The translations under genes and the position numbers were made by a program. Below are positions 52,929-60,060 of a stretch of 60,060 nucleotides of DNA, piece after piece. Numbering within the stretch: the stretch's first letter is position 1; each line of letters starts with the position of its first letter. This DNA is from Prevotellaceae bacterium (lineage in GTDB: Bacteria > Bacteroidota > Bacteroidia > Bacteroidales > Bacteroidaceae): assembly GCA_030531085.1 (NCBI GenBank), contig JAUNOM010000013.1, positions 1 through 60,060 on the forward strand, given 5' to 3'. Under the pieces are notes generated by a model. It was not told where the DNA came from. It worked only from the letters and a program-made list of their open reading frames with translations, and searched no databases.

Positions 52929-53880
52929 AAATCAGTTTTCCTAAATTGATATTATGTGACACTCTACTCTGTTGCCTGCTGTTTGTCCTGATATAATTAT
53001 GTATCAACAGTTCTGACACCTTTCCCCGTCCTGCACCGTTGGCATTGATGTTGCGCGATGCCATGATTCTCTCTATATGGTAGTTTGCATATAGGGAGTC
53101 AAAGAAATCGTCAGACTCATTCAGACTCCTACAGTCCGAATTGCTAAGCATAAAACTATACCCCCTTGCAGACACCCTGTCACAGAATTTCTTCAGCCGT
53201 ATCTGGGACTCGTCATTAAATGCCTCCTTGGTGTAGTCGTTAAAGTTGGAGGTGTTACTCAACGGACGGTATGGAGGATCAAAATAAAACAGAGTATTGC
53301 CAGACGCATGATCCATGGTCATTTCAAAGTCACCGTTGATTATTTCAACCCTTCCCAGCAGCTCGCTGTCAACCCTGAGCGTGTCCGCATCACAAATCAT
53401 GGGACGCATATACTTACCAAAAGGCACATTGAACAGTCCCTTCCTGTTCACACGGTACAGGCCGTTAAAGCAGGTACGGTTAAGGAACATGAAACAGACA
53501 GTGTTCTCTACAGGGTCAAGCCCCTTCTCATTGTACCGCTGGCGGACAGCAAGGAACATCTCACGCTTCGCCTCCACATCCGTCAGTGCCAGATATCTGG
53601 ACTGTATGGCAAGCAGTTCACGTATCAGCGCCTCCACATTGTCACGCACTGTCATGTAACAGGTAATCAAATCTGAATTGACATCGTTAATCACAGCACG
53701 CCTTATGTTGCGGTAACGCTGCAGCATATAGAACATCATGGCGCCTCCTCCCACAAACGGCTCTATGTAGGTCACATCTTTCCATGTATGGAAGCCGGCC
53801 GGAAGCAGGCCCTCCAGTTGTTCAATGAGCTGCCCTTTGCCTCCTACCCATTTGATGAATGGTTTTGCTTGTATATTCAT
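52921..53880 (-). CDS. dpnM: DpnM-type Dam adenine methyltransferase (GATC, alpha class)
   Basis: From ATG 53880 the protein begins MNIQAKPFIKWVGGKGQLIE, the alpha-class Dam AdoMet motif; an upstream in-frame ATG would add a nonconserved hydrophobic piece. DPPY is in YFDPPYRPLSNTSNF near residue 190. It protects host GATC sites and must be made first, so it leads the operon. The -7 element CAAAGATA (53907-53914, TATCTTTG on the minus strand) lies just upstream. Confidence 0.9.
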   Translation of the reverse strand: MNIQAKPFIKWVGGKGQLIEQLEGLLPAGFHTWKDVTYIEPFVGGGAMMFYMLQRYRNIRRAVINDVNSDLITCYMTVRDNVEALIRELLAIQSRYLALTDVEAKREMFLAVRQRYNEKGLDPVENTVCFMFLNRTCFNGLYRVNRKGLFNVPFGKYMRPMICDADTLRVDSELLGRVEIINGDFEMTMDHASGNTLFYFDPPYRPLSNTSNFNDYTKEAFNDESQIRLKKFCDRVSARGYSFMLSNSDCRSLNESDDFFDSLYANYHIERIMASRNINANGAGRGKVSELLIHNYIRTNSRQQSRVSHNINLGKLIYA

Positions 53881-54003
53881 TGTCCTGTTTTTCTTGCAAG
53901 AATTTACAAAGATAACATAAAAAATTGAGATTGTTATTAAGCAGCCTCCATTTTTCATATTATTTCACATATCAGGATTACAATGGAAACATCCTCTCCA
54001 CAT

Positions 54004-54486
54004 TCACCTTACCCGCCACACCTTCAATGAAATGTAATCCCTTCTTGCCTGCGGCTCACATACAAAGACGGCGTTGTTGAGCCATCCGTAGCGGCTGTCA
54101 AACGGTGCCTCGAACTTTGGTGAGGTGCGGAAATAGAAGCCTTCAGGCCCGTCGTACAGTATGTCGGTGTTGCGCACGTGTATGAATACGCTGTCAGAGG
54201 TCATGATGTTGTATATGGCCTCCAGCTCTGTACGGTGCCTGTCCCTGTCCACTAACTGGTAGTCCGCGCCGCCGCCAAGCACCGTGCCGCTAAGCATCGG
54301 GCCGGAGAATGTGCCGCCGGTGATGGGTATCACGACGCGTTCACCGTGAGCCGTGGCGCCGACAGAGAATGCCTTGCCGCAGGTCACCTTCAGCTCACAC
54401 ACATATTCCAGAGCCGGAGCCTCCGGCTGTGCGCCGCCTGCAATGGACAGCAGCAGGAATGTTATAAGGTTTAGAATCCTTTTCAT
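54004..54486 (-). CDS. DUF3237-family secreted protein
   Basis: Starting at ATG 54486 the 160-aa protein has a signal peptide (MKRILNLITFLLLSIAGGAQ) and the DUF3237 beta fold (RVVIPITGGTFSGPMLSGTV, LGGGADYQLVDRDRHRTELE). The extended frame to 54552 reads into the promoter region (CAAAGGTA at 54512-54519 is its -7 element). The biological role of this family is poorly known. Confidence 0.82.
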   Translation of the reverse strand: MKRILNLITFLLLSIAGGAQPEAPALEYVCELKVTCGKAFSVGATAHGERVVIPITGGTFSGPMLSGTVLGGGADYQLVDRDRHRTELEAIYNIMTSDSVFIHVRNTDILYDGPEGFYFRTSPKFEAPFDSRYGWLNNAVFVCEPQARRDYISLKVWRVR

Positions 54487-54662
54487 AGTCATGAAGTTTA
54501 CTGCCTCCATGCAAAGGTAGCCTTTTCCGCCGAACAGGGCAAGCGTTTTCACAGTTTTTTTACGGGCAGGCGGCCATGAGTGTTAAATGTTTCCATAAAT
54601 TATGCCGTGTGCAGGGATTTTACTAACTTTGCACCCCGATTTAAAAAACATATAAATAAGCA

Positions 54663-55040
54663 ATGATTACACAATGTGCGGTACTGTTCGCCTTCCTTGC
54701 CATGGGCGAACTGATTGTATGGGCCACCGGCATTCCGGTGCCCTCCTCCATCATTGGCATGCTGCTTCTGGCCGCGGCGCTACGCTACAGGCTTGTAAGG
54801 CCACGCCATGTGGAGGGAGTGGCAGACTTTCTTGTACGCAACCTCGGCTTCTTCTTCGTCCCGGCCGGCGTGGGTGTCATGCGCTGCATGGGCATCATCC
54901 GCGACCAGTGGCTCCCCATTGTGGGTGCCACGGTGGCCAGCACGTTTGTCATCATAGCCGTGACAGGCTGGGCTCACCAGCTCACACGGCGCTATCTCTC
55001 ACGTCTTAACATTCACAGTCATGGAGTTTCTGCAAAATAA
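54663..55040 (+). CDS. lrgA: LrgA/CidA-like holin-type membrane protein
   Basis: The 125-aa protein has four hydrophobic segments and the CidA/LrgA pattern: GIPVPSSIIGMLLLAAALR near residues 22-40, and NLGFFFVPAGVGVM near 67-80. LrgA/LrgB pairs modulate murein hydrolase export or act as metabolite transporters. The promoter TAACTTTG is at 54624-54631. The end overlaps lrgB by 20 nt. Confidence 0.87.
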   Translation: MITQCAVLFAFLAMGELIVWATGIPVPSSIIGMLLLAAALRYRLVRPRHVEGVADFLVRNLGFFFVPAGVGVMRCMGIIRDQWLPIVGATVASTFVIIAVTGWAHQLTRRYLSRLNIHSHGVSAK

Positions 55041-55716
55041 ATACTTCCTTATAGCGCTGACCTTCGCGGCGTTCATCGGCGCGCAGTGGATAAGGCGGCG
55101 CACGGGACTGGCTCTTCTCAATCCCATACTCGTCTCCATCCTTATCATTGTGTCCTGCCTGCTCCTTGCCGGTGTGGACTATGACTGCTATGCCGCAGGC
55201 GGCTCATACATAGACTTCTGGCTTAAGCCTGCCGTCGTGGCTCTGGGCGTGCCTCTCTACCGCCAGCTTGAGTCCATACGCAGACAGCTTCTGCCCCTGC
55301 TTCTGGCCGAACTGGCCGGCTGCGTGGCCGGTCTGGTATCTGTTGTGGTGGTTGCGCGGCTGCTGCAGGCCACTCCGGAGGTGGTGCTCTCACTGGCCCC
55401 CAAGGCCGTCACCACTCCGATAGCGATGGAGGTGTCGCAGACCATAGGCGGCATTCCGGCCCTGACAGCCGCCGTAGTGGTGTGCACGGGCATCTTCGGC
55501 AGCATGGCCGGGTTCTCAATGGTGCGCACCAGCCGCATCAAGAGCCCCATTGCCGGCAGCCTGTCTATAGGAACAGCGTCACACGCGGTAGGCACAGCGG
55601 CGGCCTTCGAGCGCAGGGGAATGCGCTATGGCGCATACTCCTCATTAGGACTGACGCTCAACGGCCTGTTCACCGCCCTGCTCTCACCGTTCATCCTGCC
55701 GCTGTTGGGCTATTAG
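55021..55716 (+). CDS. lrgB: LrgB-like integral membrane protein
   Basis: The 231-aa protein has about six to seven membrane segments and the LrgB signature LAPKAVTTPIAMEVSQTIGG near residue 125, with SLSIGTASHAVGTAAAFER further on. It is the partner of LrgA and is translationally coupled to it. It sits convergent to the alpha/beta hydrolase gene. Confidence 0.87.
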   Translation: MEFLQNKYFLIALTFAAFIGAQWIRRRTGLALLNPILVSILIIVSCLLLAGVDYDCYAAGGSYIDFWLKPAVVALGVPLYRQLESIRRQLLPLLLAELAGCVAGLVSVVVVARLLQATPEVVLSLAPKAVTTPIAMEVSQTIGGIPALTAAVVVCTGIFGSMAGFSMVRTSRIKSPIAGSLSIGTASHAVGTAAAFERRGMRYGAYSSLGLTLNGLFTALLSPFILPLLGY

Positions 55717-55732
55717 GTGCGGGGGATGATGC

Positions 55733-56836
55733 TTATCTGCCGAGATACTCACAGAAGTACTTCTCAATAGCGGCAAAGGGTATCACGTCCTTGCGGTCGT
55801 AAAGGTCAGTGTGGCTTGCACCGGGAATCACCATGAAGAGCTTGTTGTTCTCCTTTCCCGGAGTGACGGTCAGTCTCTTGTAGGCATCACTGCCGAAGTA
55901 GAATGAGTGTGCTTTCTCGCCATGCAGTATCATCACCGCGCTCTCTATCTCTCCGGCCCGGCTCATCAGCGGGAAGTTTATCCACGGAATAGGTGATGTG
56001 GCGTTACGTCCTCCGTTAGAGTTGAGCGAACGCGCGTGGTACCCACGCTTGGTCTTGTAATAGTCATAGTAGTCACGCAGGAACTTCGGCGCATCTGCCG
56101 GCAGCACATCCGGTACGCCCCCTCCAAGTTTCGGGGTGCCATTACGGTAATCCTCGGTGCGCTGGGCCGACAGTCTCTCACGAATGGCATTGCGCGCCTC
56201 GGCACTGTCGTCAGCGTCAAAGTATCCGTTGGCATTGACACGGCTCATATCATACATGGTTGAGGCGAGCGTGGCTTTGATGCGCGTGTCGGATGCCGCG
56301 GCATTGATAGCTATGCCGCCCCATCCGCAGATGCCGATAATGCCCACCCTCGCAGGGTCCGCGTACGGACTGGTGACAAGGAAGTCAACCGCCGCACTGA
56401 AGTCCTCCGTATTGATATCGGGAGAAGTCATGTAGCGCGGCGTGCCGCCGCTCTCGCCGGTGAACGACGGGTCAAAGGCCAATGTAAGGAAGCCCCGTTC
56501 CGCCATTTCCTGCGCATACAGTCCGGCGGCCTGTTCCTTCACTGCTCCGAAGGGACCGCAGACGGCTATCGCCGGCAGTTTGCCGTCCGTCCCCTTCGGT
56601 CTGTACATATCGGCGGCGAGAGTGATGCCGTACCGGTTAACGAATGTGACCTTGCTGTGGTCTACCTTGTCACTTTTCGGGAAAGTCTTGTCCCATTCCT
56701 TTGTAAGAGTCAAATCTTCCATGATGTTATCGTTATGTTTGTTACCGGCTGCATTCATCCCCGAAAGGCCTGTGAGCATGGAGAGAATGAATACGGCCAA
56801 ATATTTAGTCGTTTTGTTGTTTAGTCGTTTTGTCAT
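55733..56836 (-). CDS. Secreted alpha/beta hydrolase with atypical nucleophile elbow
   Basis: The 367-aa protein has a signal peptide (YLAVFILSMLTGLSGMNAAG) and a hydrolase fold: LPAIAVCGPFGAVKEQAAGL oxyanion region, the elbow VGIIGICGWGGIAINAAASD near residue 170, and GASHTDLYD for the catalytic His. The usual GxSxG serine is absent: Trp stands where related proteins have Ser, with Cys two residues before. Either Cys is the nucleophile, as in dienelactone hydrolase, or the protein is not a serine hydrolase. Confidence 0.75.
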   Translation of the reverse strand: MTKRLNNKTTKYLAVFILSMLTGLSGMNAAGNKHNDNIMEDLTLTKEWDKTFPKSDKVDHSKVTFVNRYGITLAADMYRPKGTDGKLPAIAVCGPFGAVKEQAAGLYAQEMAERGFLTLAFDPSFTGESGGTPRYMTSPDINTEDFSAAVDFLVTSPYADPARVGIIGICGWGGIAINAAASDTRIKATLASTMYDMSRVNANGYFDADDSAEARNAIRERLSAQRTEDYRNGTPKLGGGVPDVLPADAPKFLRDYYDYYKTKRGYHARSLNSNGGRNATSPIPWINFPLMSRAGEIESAVMILHGEKAHSFYFGSDAYKRLTVTPGKENNKLFMVIPGASHTDLYDRKDVIPFAAIEKYFCEYLGR

Positions 56837-56941
56837 TTGGTTGTTTAGTTGTTTGGTCGTTTGGTGGTTTAGTTGTTTGGTTGGATAGTGTTGTGTTCAT
56901 GTTACAACTAATAACTCATCACTCACAACTCATAACCCAAA

Positions 56942-57046
56942 CAAAAGCTATCAAATCACTCGGTAAAAGCATAGAGATTACCTTGTAATATCTATCAAAT
57001 TACCCAGTAAAAGCTATCTGATTACAAGGTAATTTGATAGCTTTTG
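56942..57046. repeat. 22-bp-period palindromic repeat, copy B
   Basis: CAAAAGCTATCAAAT (56942-56956) pairs with ATTTGATAGCTTTTG (57032-57046), perfect 15 bp. Inside are the 22-bp units of copy A, with the two central units in the opposite arrangement. The gap 56837-57183 also holds simple TTGT/GTTT repeats and CTCATCACTCA runs and no gene. Confidence 0.8.
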
Positions 57047-57183
57047 TTTTGGGTTATGAATGATGAGCTTTCTGTTTTAACAAAACAACGAAACAACAAA
57101 ACCACCAAATCACTAAAATGATGGTTGTAGGTTAAGTTATTAGTTTTAACCAGACGACCAAAACACTGAACCACCAAACAACC

Positions 57184-57519
57184 TTATTGTTTCTTGAATG
57201 GTGATTCAACCTCCTCGTCAGTAGCCTCAAGAAGGAAAAACACCGGGCGCAGGCCATCGTTGCAGCAGCTTATGGCAGTTCCCGGCTTACGTATCCAGTC
57301 GTTGAACCAGAACTGTCTTGAGCCATTTGCCAGTGCGAACACATACTGGTGGATGGAGCGCCATGCGCCGTCGCACAGTCCCTCGGGCCTTGATGCTCCT
57401 GCATAAAAGACGTCGCCGACATTCATGCACGGGCAGGGTGATATCCCATCCACACCATACTCCTTTGCCAGCTCCTCGTTAAAATCTTTCCTTAACACTG
57501 TGATTTTCACTTTCTTCAT
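57184..57519 (-). CDS. TIGR04076-family small protein
   Basis: From ATG 57519 the ~111-aa protein (MKKVKITVLRKDFNEELAKE) carries Cys clusters CPCMNVGD and ISCCNDGLRPV, typical of TIGR04076 proteins. The promoter CAAAATTA (57567-57574, minus-strand TAATTTTG) is upstream. A metal- or redox-linked role is suggested by the cysteines only. Confidence 0.75.
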   Translation of the reverse strand: MKKVKITVLRKDFNEELAKEYGVDGISPCPCMNVGDVFYAGASRPEGLCDGAWRSIHQYVFALANGSRQFWFNDWIRKPGTAISCCNDGLRPVFFLLEATDEEVESPFKKQ

Positions 57520-57634
57520 ACTTCTGTTTATTTTAGGTTCGTAATGTTCATTATACTTTTCTGCTGCAAAATTACGCAAAAAGCCCCACAGTGCAGTTAC
57601 TGTGAGGCTCAATCATCGTTACTGAAAAGTTCAG

Positions 57635-58486
57635 TCAGCCTTTCTTTTTAAAGACAGCGGTCGGCGTCATGCCGAACTCCCTCTTGAAAGCCGTGGAGAA
57701 ATGTGAAGGGTTACGGAAACCTACCTCGGCGTATACATCCACAACCTTTCTCCTGCCGCTTTTCATCAGCTCGTACGCCCTTTCAAGTCTCTTCTTGATA
57801 AGCCACTTTTCAGGCGTGAGGTCGCTGACCTTCTTGAAGTCACGCTTGAATGTGGCAAGGCTGCGCCCAGTATAATGCGCAATCTCCTCAATGCTAAGGT
57901 CGCACATGAAGTTCTCTTCCATAAAGCCGAGGATGTCAATTTTCCACGGTTCGTTGAAGTCAAACATCGTGGGTACAAATCTCTCGTCTATCGACAGCAG
58001 TGCCATCAGCCCCTCCTGCAGCTTCAGTTCCATGAAGTTGTCCTTAGGTTTCACGTCTGGGTCAAAGTACGGTGTCATAGAGGCAAAGAGACTGGCCAGC
58101 TCCACCGTCCTGGGCAGTTTGACAACTCCCTTCTCCAGCTTCCTGGCCTGAACCCTGTCAAGTGACAGCCTGCTGTACATATCCCTGAGAAAGCCGCGCG
58201 TGAACATAAGGAATATACCGCAGTAGCGCTCGCCGTCACAGGTCTTCTTATACATGGTGATATGATGGTCCCTCGGAATGAATACGCACTCACCCTTACG
58301 CACATGGATCTCCTCCGTGCCATTGTCCAGTATCATCTCTCCGGAATAGACGTAATTGAGCGCGTACTCACGGGAACGGTGTATGCAGCCGCTCACATCA
58401 TCATAGAAGAAGCTGTAGAAAACATTGTTATAGTTGAATATCAGCTTCATCGGACCAAGATTCTCCTCCTGTTGATTTATAGCCAT
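57635..58486 (-). CDS. AraC-family transcriptional regulator
   Basis: The 283-aa protein has an N-terminal cupin-like sensing domain (FIPRDHHITMYKK near residue 75) and a C-terminal AraC DNA-binding domain with two helix-turn-helix motifs (LSIEEIAHYTGRSLATFKRD; VVDVYAEVGFRNPSHFSTAF then KREFGMTPTAV). It is read toward the TIGR04076 gene, 115 bp downstream. Its ligand is unknown. Confidence 0.88.
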   Translation of the reverse strand: MAINQQEENLGPMKLIFNYNNVFYSFFYDDVSGCIHRSREYALNYVYSGEMILDNGTEEIHVRKGECVFIPRDHHITMYKKTCDGERYCGIFLMFTRGFLRDMYSRLSLDRVQARKLEKGVVKLPRTVELASLFASMTPYFDPDVKPKDNFMELKLQEGLMALLSIDERFVPTMFDFNEPWKIDILGFMEENFMCDLSIEEIAHYTGRSLATFKRDFKKVSDLTPEKWLIKKRLERAYELMKSGRRKVVDVYAEVGFRNPSHFSTAFKREFGMTPTAVFKKKG

Positions 58487-58577
58487 AAGCCCCTTTTTAT
58501 TAATAATTTAATCTCAAAAAACAGAACCACCAAACCTCTAAGAGGATGGTTTTAGGTTTTGGGTTTTAGGTTCTATA

Positions 58578-59108
58578 TCATTTCCTAAGTTTTGCCTTGT
58601 TTCCTATGGACAACGTCTTGCCTGATAGAGTCACCTGCTCATTCTTCCAATTCCACTCACGAACCAACTCTGCCTCACGGGAATCCTCTTGCAGGTCTTT
58701 CACACTATTAGAAACATCATATTTCCGTTCGTCCCAGTTCTCTGCCCAGTTATGCCCTTCATTCAATCGCTGTTTTGGTTTAATGTATGGGTTATGGGTG
58801 TCATTGGGAACATTGCAATAAACACCGTCTATATCTATATGGGTAGAGATAAGACCGTTTGCCATAGTGTATGTTCCTTTCAACCGGATATAAACGGAGT
58901 ATTGGCTCGGCACCTCCATTGTACTGTTCAGCCTTACCTCAAACGTACCATCATCTTTAAATCGACAATTACCTTTAAGGTATTTATAGTGACTCCCCAG
59001 CTGTTCAAGTGCACCCTTGCGGCATTTCCACTTGCCTGTGATGTCCTGCGCCTGTATTGTCAATGGGAATAGTGTGCAGGCAAGAAGTAAAATAATAAAG
59101 TGTTTCAT
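58578..59108 (-). CDS. Secreted hypothetical protein (lipocalin-like?)
   Basis: The ATG at 59108 gives a signal peptide (MKHFIILLLACTLFPLTIQA). The mature part begins QDITGKWKCRKG, a GxW opening seen in lipocalin-type proteins, and contains beta-rich segments (FEVRLNSTMEVPSQYSVYIR). The last third is polar with basic and acidic pairs. No defined family. Confidence 0.65.
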   Translation of the reverse strand: MKHFIILLLACTLFPLTIQAQDITGKWKCRKGALEQLGSHYKYLKGNCRFKDDGTFEVRLNSTMEVPSQYSVYIRLKGTYTMANGLISTHIDIDGVYCNVPNDTHNPYIKPKQRLNEGHNWAENWDERKYDVSNSVKDLQEDSREAELVREWNWKNEQVTLSGKTLSIGNKAKLRK

Positions 59109-59136
59109 AATTATAGTTGCTATTTCATTTAAAAAA

Positions 59137-59733
59137 CTACCTCCATATACACATATCCGCTTCATAATATCCTTCTTTCGGATTAAGAACGAGTGGGGTG
59201 GAATATTTGAAAGTGCTTATCTTATCAAACATATCCGATATCTCTTTAGGAGTGTATAAATCGAATAGGCATACATCCGATTTAATACGTGTACAGATGA
59301 CACTGCCATTATCTACAATTATTGTTCTGATGTATATGCCCATATCTTTGACTGTCAGTCCTTTTTTGTTATTTACAAACAAATTCTCACAGAATTGGGC
59401 CATCTTTTTTGCCTCTTGTTTGCGTAAAGGTTCATTTGTCCAAGCAGGAGTAGTTGCAAGGCCCACTTCATCATAAGCCTTTTTTATTGCTTTTATATTT
59501 TTAGCCTTATTCTCATAAACATCTATTGTATATACATAAAAACTATATTCCGATATATTGCGCTCCGTAACAGTCCTATTCCCCACAGTTTCCTTCCGTT
59601 CTTCATCTGCGAAACAACACAGAGAATAAACAAGGAATAGTCCTACGCACAAATAATGAAAAAGATGTTTGTTAACAGAAAGATTAGAGTTAAAAGTCTT
59701 TACGACTGTCTGTAAATAGATTGTTTTTTTCAT
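59137..59733 (-). CDS. Secreted hypothetical protein
   Basis: The 198-aa protein has a long N-region then a hydrophobic core (YLCVGLFLVYSLCCFADEER), i.e. a signal peptide or anchor. The mature part has an alpha/beta look (VKDMGIYIRTIIVDNGSVIC, TPLVLNPKEGYYEADMCIW). It is A/T-rich relative to the region. It is 28 nt upstream of 58578-59108 in the same direction. Not recognised. Confidence 0.6.
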   Translation of the reverse strand: MKKTIYLQTVVKTFNSNLSVNKHLFHYLCVGLFLVYSLCCFADEERKETVGNRTVTERNISEYSFYVYTIDVYENKAKNIKAIKKAYDEVGLATTPAWTNEPLRKQEAKKMAQFCENLFVNNKKGLTVKDMGIYIRTIIVDNGSVICTRIKSDVCLFDLYTPKEISDMFDKISTFKYSTPLVLNPKEGYYEADMCIWR

Positions 59734-59740
59734 TGTTCTA

Positions 59741-60060
59741 TTATTTATTTTTTTCTTTGAAACCTATGAAATTTAATATATCTCTCCAGTTCCAATTATA
59801 TTTTGGATTGTGATTTTTATAATAGGTAGAGTGACAATTTGAGGAATTATTATTATCTATATATTTCCAATAATTTCGGAAATTATCAGATAAATCTTTA
59901 TGATTCAAATTTTCAAGCGTGCTAATAAATTCAGAAGTGTATGTCAATTCTCCATTTATGTTCTTGCAGCCTTTTTTTACTTGAGCTGCAAATGTATTCC
60001 AAATGTGGACCACTGGAAAAAGTGTGTGGATATCGTAGTACAATAAAAATACTATTTTGT
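59741..60060 (-). CDS. Hypothetical protein, 5' end outside window
   Basis: The frame is open from the right edge to the stop at 59741, so the gene starts beyond 60060; the TTG at 60043 is only the first start-like codon. The visible ~105 residues are rich in Asn, Lys and Tyr (YWKYIDNNNSSNCHSTYYKN), typical of A/T-rich accessory genes. It is 7 nt before 59733, so probably the same operon. No motif. Confidence 0.55.
   Translation of the reverse strand, partial: KIVFLLYYDIHTLFPVVHIWNTFAAQVKKGCKNINGELTYTSEFISTLENLNHKDLSDNFRNYWKYIDNNNSSNCHSTYYKNHNPKYNWNWRDILNFIGFKEKNK

Noticed and set aside
1-60060. tRNA or rRNA genes, including a tRNA attachment site at the element end
   Set aside because: I looked for cloverleaf-type sequence and conserved rRNA words around the boundaries and saw none; the three-armed palindrome at 43598 lacks tRNA features.

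Overview
The window is Bacteroidales DNA. Its promoters carry the Bacteroidota -7 element TAnnTTTG instead of a sigma70 -10 box. The gene families are typical of gut Bacteroidales: DUF5686 outer-membrane protein, GH127 and GH51 arabinofuranosidases, PcfJ/PcfK and a MobV relaxase. Roughly 1-43.5 kb is a large conjugative element (an ICE or big plasmid, cut at its left end; no integrase is visible). Roughly 44-60 kb reads as resident chromosome. No tRNA, rRNA or CRISPR array was seen.

Layout. 0-11.7 kb (+): the tail of a transfer operon. It holds two paralogous secreted proteins, membrane proteins, a degenerate M23-like protein with a likely -1 frameshift, a glucosaminidase/M23 cell-wall hydrolase, an ArdC-like protein ending in a MutS mismatch-recognition domain, an OB-fold protein and an intact ArdC anti-restriction protein. 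11.9-15.2 kb (-): small unknown genes and pcfJ/pcfK. 15.6-17.3 kb (+): an AbiE toxin-antitoxin pair with a palindromic operator. 17.4-24.1 kb (-): OmpA-like protein, MobV relaxase with a probable oriT, a winged-helix-like protein, membrane and lipoproteins. 24.4-28.2 kb (+): a serine recombinase homologue without its catalytic serine, then cargo (thioredoxin, zinc alcohol dehydrogenase, HAD protein, membrane proteins). 28.3-42.6 kb (-): SLOG and phosphoribosyltransferase genes, two SSBs, a 1666-aa methylase/helicase resembling phage P1 DarB, and many small unknowns.

Main discovery. Each of the nine minus-strand operons at 12-15 kb and 28-43 kb is preceded by one 150-250 bp module whose two arms are complementary over long stretches although the modules differ in sequence. 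In duplex DNA the Bacteroides promoter in each module points away from the gene. If the plus strand is single-stranded and folds back, the promoter lies in a hairpin, its -7 element falls in an unpaired bubble, and it points into the gene. This is the logic of Frpo/ssi single-strand promoters in the leading region of F-like plasmids, and the driven genes (SSBs, methylase/helicase) are what a leading region carries. Three modules also precede a conserved leader peptide (MxSxSFFNEV) overlapping or fused to the main gene.

Chromosomal side. An arabinose-releasing pair (GH127-GH51), a DUF5686 barrel, a DpnII-type GATC restriction-modification operon (two methylases plus endonuclease), DUF3237, lrgA-lrgB, an alpha/beta hydrolase, a TIGR04076-like protein, an AraC regulator and three secreted or unknown proteins. 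Two copies of a 22-bp-period palindromic repeat lie in intergenic regions at 43.9 and 57.0 kb.
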